Source of the DNA: JANNHK01 sp034408875
GTDB taxonomy: Bacteria; Actinomycetota; Acidimicrobiia; IMCC26256; PALSA-610
Assembly (NCBI GenBank): GCA_034408875.1
Contig: JAWXCJ010000222.1
Span: forward strand, 1 to 6,492
Length of the DNA: 6,492 bases
Reading direction: 5' to 3'
Shown: positions 5,709 to 6,492 of the stretch, piece after piece
Numbering within the stretch: the stretch's first letter is position 1
Layout of the letters: each line of letters starts with the position of its first letter
Made by a program: the position numbers and the translations under genes
The notes under the pieces: model-generated
Told to the model about the DNA's origin: nothing
Database searches by the model: none
What the model saw: the letters and a program-made list of their open reading frames with translations, nothing else

Positions 5709-6492
5709 CCGGCCGCAACTGCCGGTTCGCCGGGGTATCCCTCGGGCAGCACGAACACGCCTTCGGTCGTGCGGTAGCGCACGGGCCAGAAGTAGTAGCC
5801 GTCGTAGGCCCGTTCGTCGGCGATCATCAGTTCGGCGTACGCGCGCACGGCGGCGACGTAATGGTCGCTGTGGTTGTACGCGAACAGCGCGCCGTCCATG
5901 TTCCCCGGCGCGCCCCCCGCGTCGGCGAGATAGCGACCGGCGGCGAGGATCGAGTCGCGATCGGAGTAGATGTCGCCGCCCTCGCCGAATGCCTCCCAGC
6001 TCGACGGGATGAACTGCATCGGCCCGAGCGCGCCCGCGGTGCTCGGTCCGACGATGCGACCCAAGCGCGACTCGATGAGATGGATGGACGCGATGTACTG
6101 CCACGGGATATCGCTCGCGGCCTCGGCTTCGCGGTACAGCGCGAGGAGTTCGGTGCGCGGCCGCGGCGGCCGGATCGTCCACGGCGGGAACTCGGGCCGC
6201 GGGTCGGTGAGCGGCGTGAGTTCGGCCGCGGCCCCGGCGTTGGCGGTGACGATGGGCGCGATCTCCGGCGGGAGCAGCGCGAGTACCGCGGGTGACCGGT
6301 CGGGCGCGGAACGGAGTTCGGCGTACGCGTCGTCCTGGTCGCGGCCGAGCGCCGCGAGCGTCGCTTCGTCGCGGTCGTCACCGCGAATGCCGCGTTCGAC
6401 GCGCTCCAACTCGGCGGCAAGCGCGACGTCGGGACTCAGGGTGGTCGTCGTGGTCGCGCGCGTGGTCGTCGTGGTCGAGGGTGGGGTGGTCG
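5705..6492 (-). CDS. Secreted lytic transglycosylase, SLT/MltB-like, N-terminus outside window
   Basis: This enzyme cleaves peptidoglycan glycan strands outside the cytoplasmic membrane. The visible 261 residues run from the right edge to the TAG at 5705-5707. In order they show a Thr-rich stretch (TTTTT, AR, then the reading resumes TTTTT in reverse order of the repeats), a charged helical segment (~residues 20-65), a Pro-rich linker ending PPWTIRPPRPR, and the catalytic domain. The latter has IASIHLIESRLG with the likely catalytic Glu (codon 6071-6073), GALGPMQFIPSSWEAFG, the helix DSILAAGRYLADAGG, and ALFAYNHSDHYVAAV, all standard in actinobacterial lytic transglycosylases. The C-terminus is YYFWPVRYRTTEGVF and a short tail. 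A TTG at 6407-6409 could be taken as a start, but the same frame stays open to the edge and encodes the Thr-rich linker typical of secreted enzymes. The real start and a signal peptide are therefore expected beyond 6492. Confidence 0.92.
   Translation of the reverse strand, partial: TTPPSTTTTTRATTTTTLSPDVALAAELERVERGIRGDDRDEATLAALGRDQDDAYAELRSAPDRSPAVLALLPPEIAPIVTANAGAAAELTPLTDPRPEFPPWTIRPPRPRTELLALYREAEAASDIPWQYIASIHLIESRLGRIVGPSTAGALGPMQFIPSSWEAFGEGGDIYSDRDSILAAGRYLADAGGAPGNMDGALFAYNHSDHYVAAVRAYAELMIADERAYDGYYFWPVRYRTTEGVFVLPEGYPGEPAVAAG
6441..6477 (-). repeat. 16-base direct repeats encoding a poly-Thr linker
   Basis: The 16-base unit GTGGTCGTCGTGGTCG occurs at 6441-6456 and again at 6462-6477, 21 bases (seven codons) apart. 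Read on the minus strand it encodes two runs of five threonines separated by Arg-Ala. It is part of the low-complexity linker between the presumed signal peptide and the transglycosylase body. In secreted actinobacterial proteins such linkers span the cell wall and may be O-glycosylated. It is a simple coding repeat and not a mobile or regulatory element. Confidence 0.8.

Noticed and set aside
5709..5725. Short inverted repeat CCGGC/GCCGG just after the shared stop codons, as a bidirectional terminator
   Set aside because: The stem is only five base pairs with a seven-base loop and no T-tract, and it lies inside the transglycosylase coding region. Such stems arise by chance in GC-rich DNA.
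5001..6182. Antisense open frame crossing the ligase 3' end and part of the transglycosylase
   Set aside because: It is out of frame with the convincing transglycosylase motifs, rich in Arg/His/Asp, and runs antisense to essential ligase motifs.

Overview
The window is a gene-dense stretch of very GC-rich bacterial chromosome. Codon third positions are dominated by G/C, GTG is used as a start, spacers are short, and there is a Thr-rich secreted lytic transglycosylase and a FadD3-like acyl-CoA ligase. Together these suggest a high-GC actinobacterium. I lean towards the Acidimicrobiia lineage, but that is an impression from gene style and not a proven assignment. No RNA gene, CRISPR array, insertion sequence or prophage gene is visible.

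Layout, left to right. (1) Positions 1-396 (+) hold the C-terminal part of a 2,3-bisphosphoglycerate-dependent phosphoglycerate mutase (gpmA), which enters from outside the window. (2) Positions 411-1295 (+), 14 bases later, encode a 294-residue membrane protein of unknown function with one N-terminal and three C-terminal membrane segments around an extracytoplasmic helical region. (3) Positions 1296-1418 are a 123-base spacer with only a weak imperfect hairpin. (4) Positions 1419-4094 (+) encode an 891-residue acyltransferase-3 (OafA/YrhL-like) membrane protein carrying two SGNH domains in tandem. (5) Positions 4101-5708 (+), 6 bases later, encode a complete acyl-CoA synthetase of the FadD3 type. 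(6) Positions 5705-6492 (-) encode a convergent secreted lytic transglycosylase whose N-terminus lies beyond the right edge. Its stop codon and that of the ligase share the palindrome CTAG.

How the genes may work together. The gpmA and membrane-protein genes are closely spaced and may be co-transcribed. The acyltransferase and acyl-CoA ligase are almost certainly one transcriptional unit. A reasonable hypothesis is that the ligase makes an acyl-CoA whose acyl group is moved across the membrane by the AT3 domain and placed on an envelope glycan by the SGNH domains. The neighbouring peptidoglycan-cleaving enzyme fits a cell-envelope theme but is on the other strand.

The most unusual item is the acyltransferase. 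It has a recent-looking intragenic duplication of the SGNH domain with a period of exactly 720 bases (240 residues). The serine, the Asp/His pair and four cysteines are kept in both copies, but residues around the presumed oxyanion hole differ.
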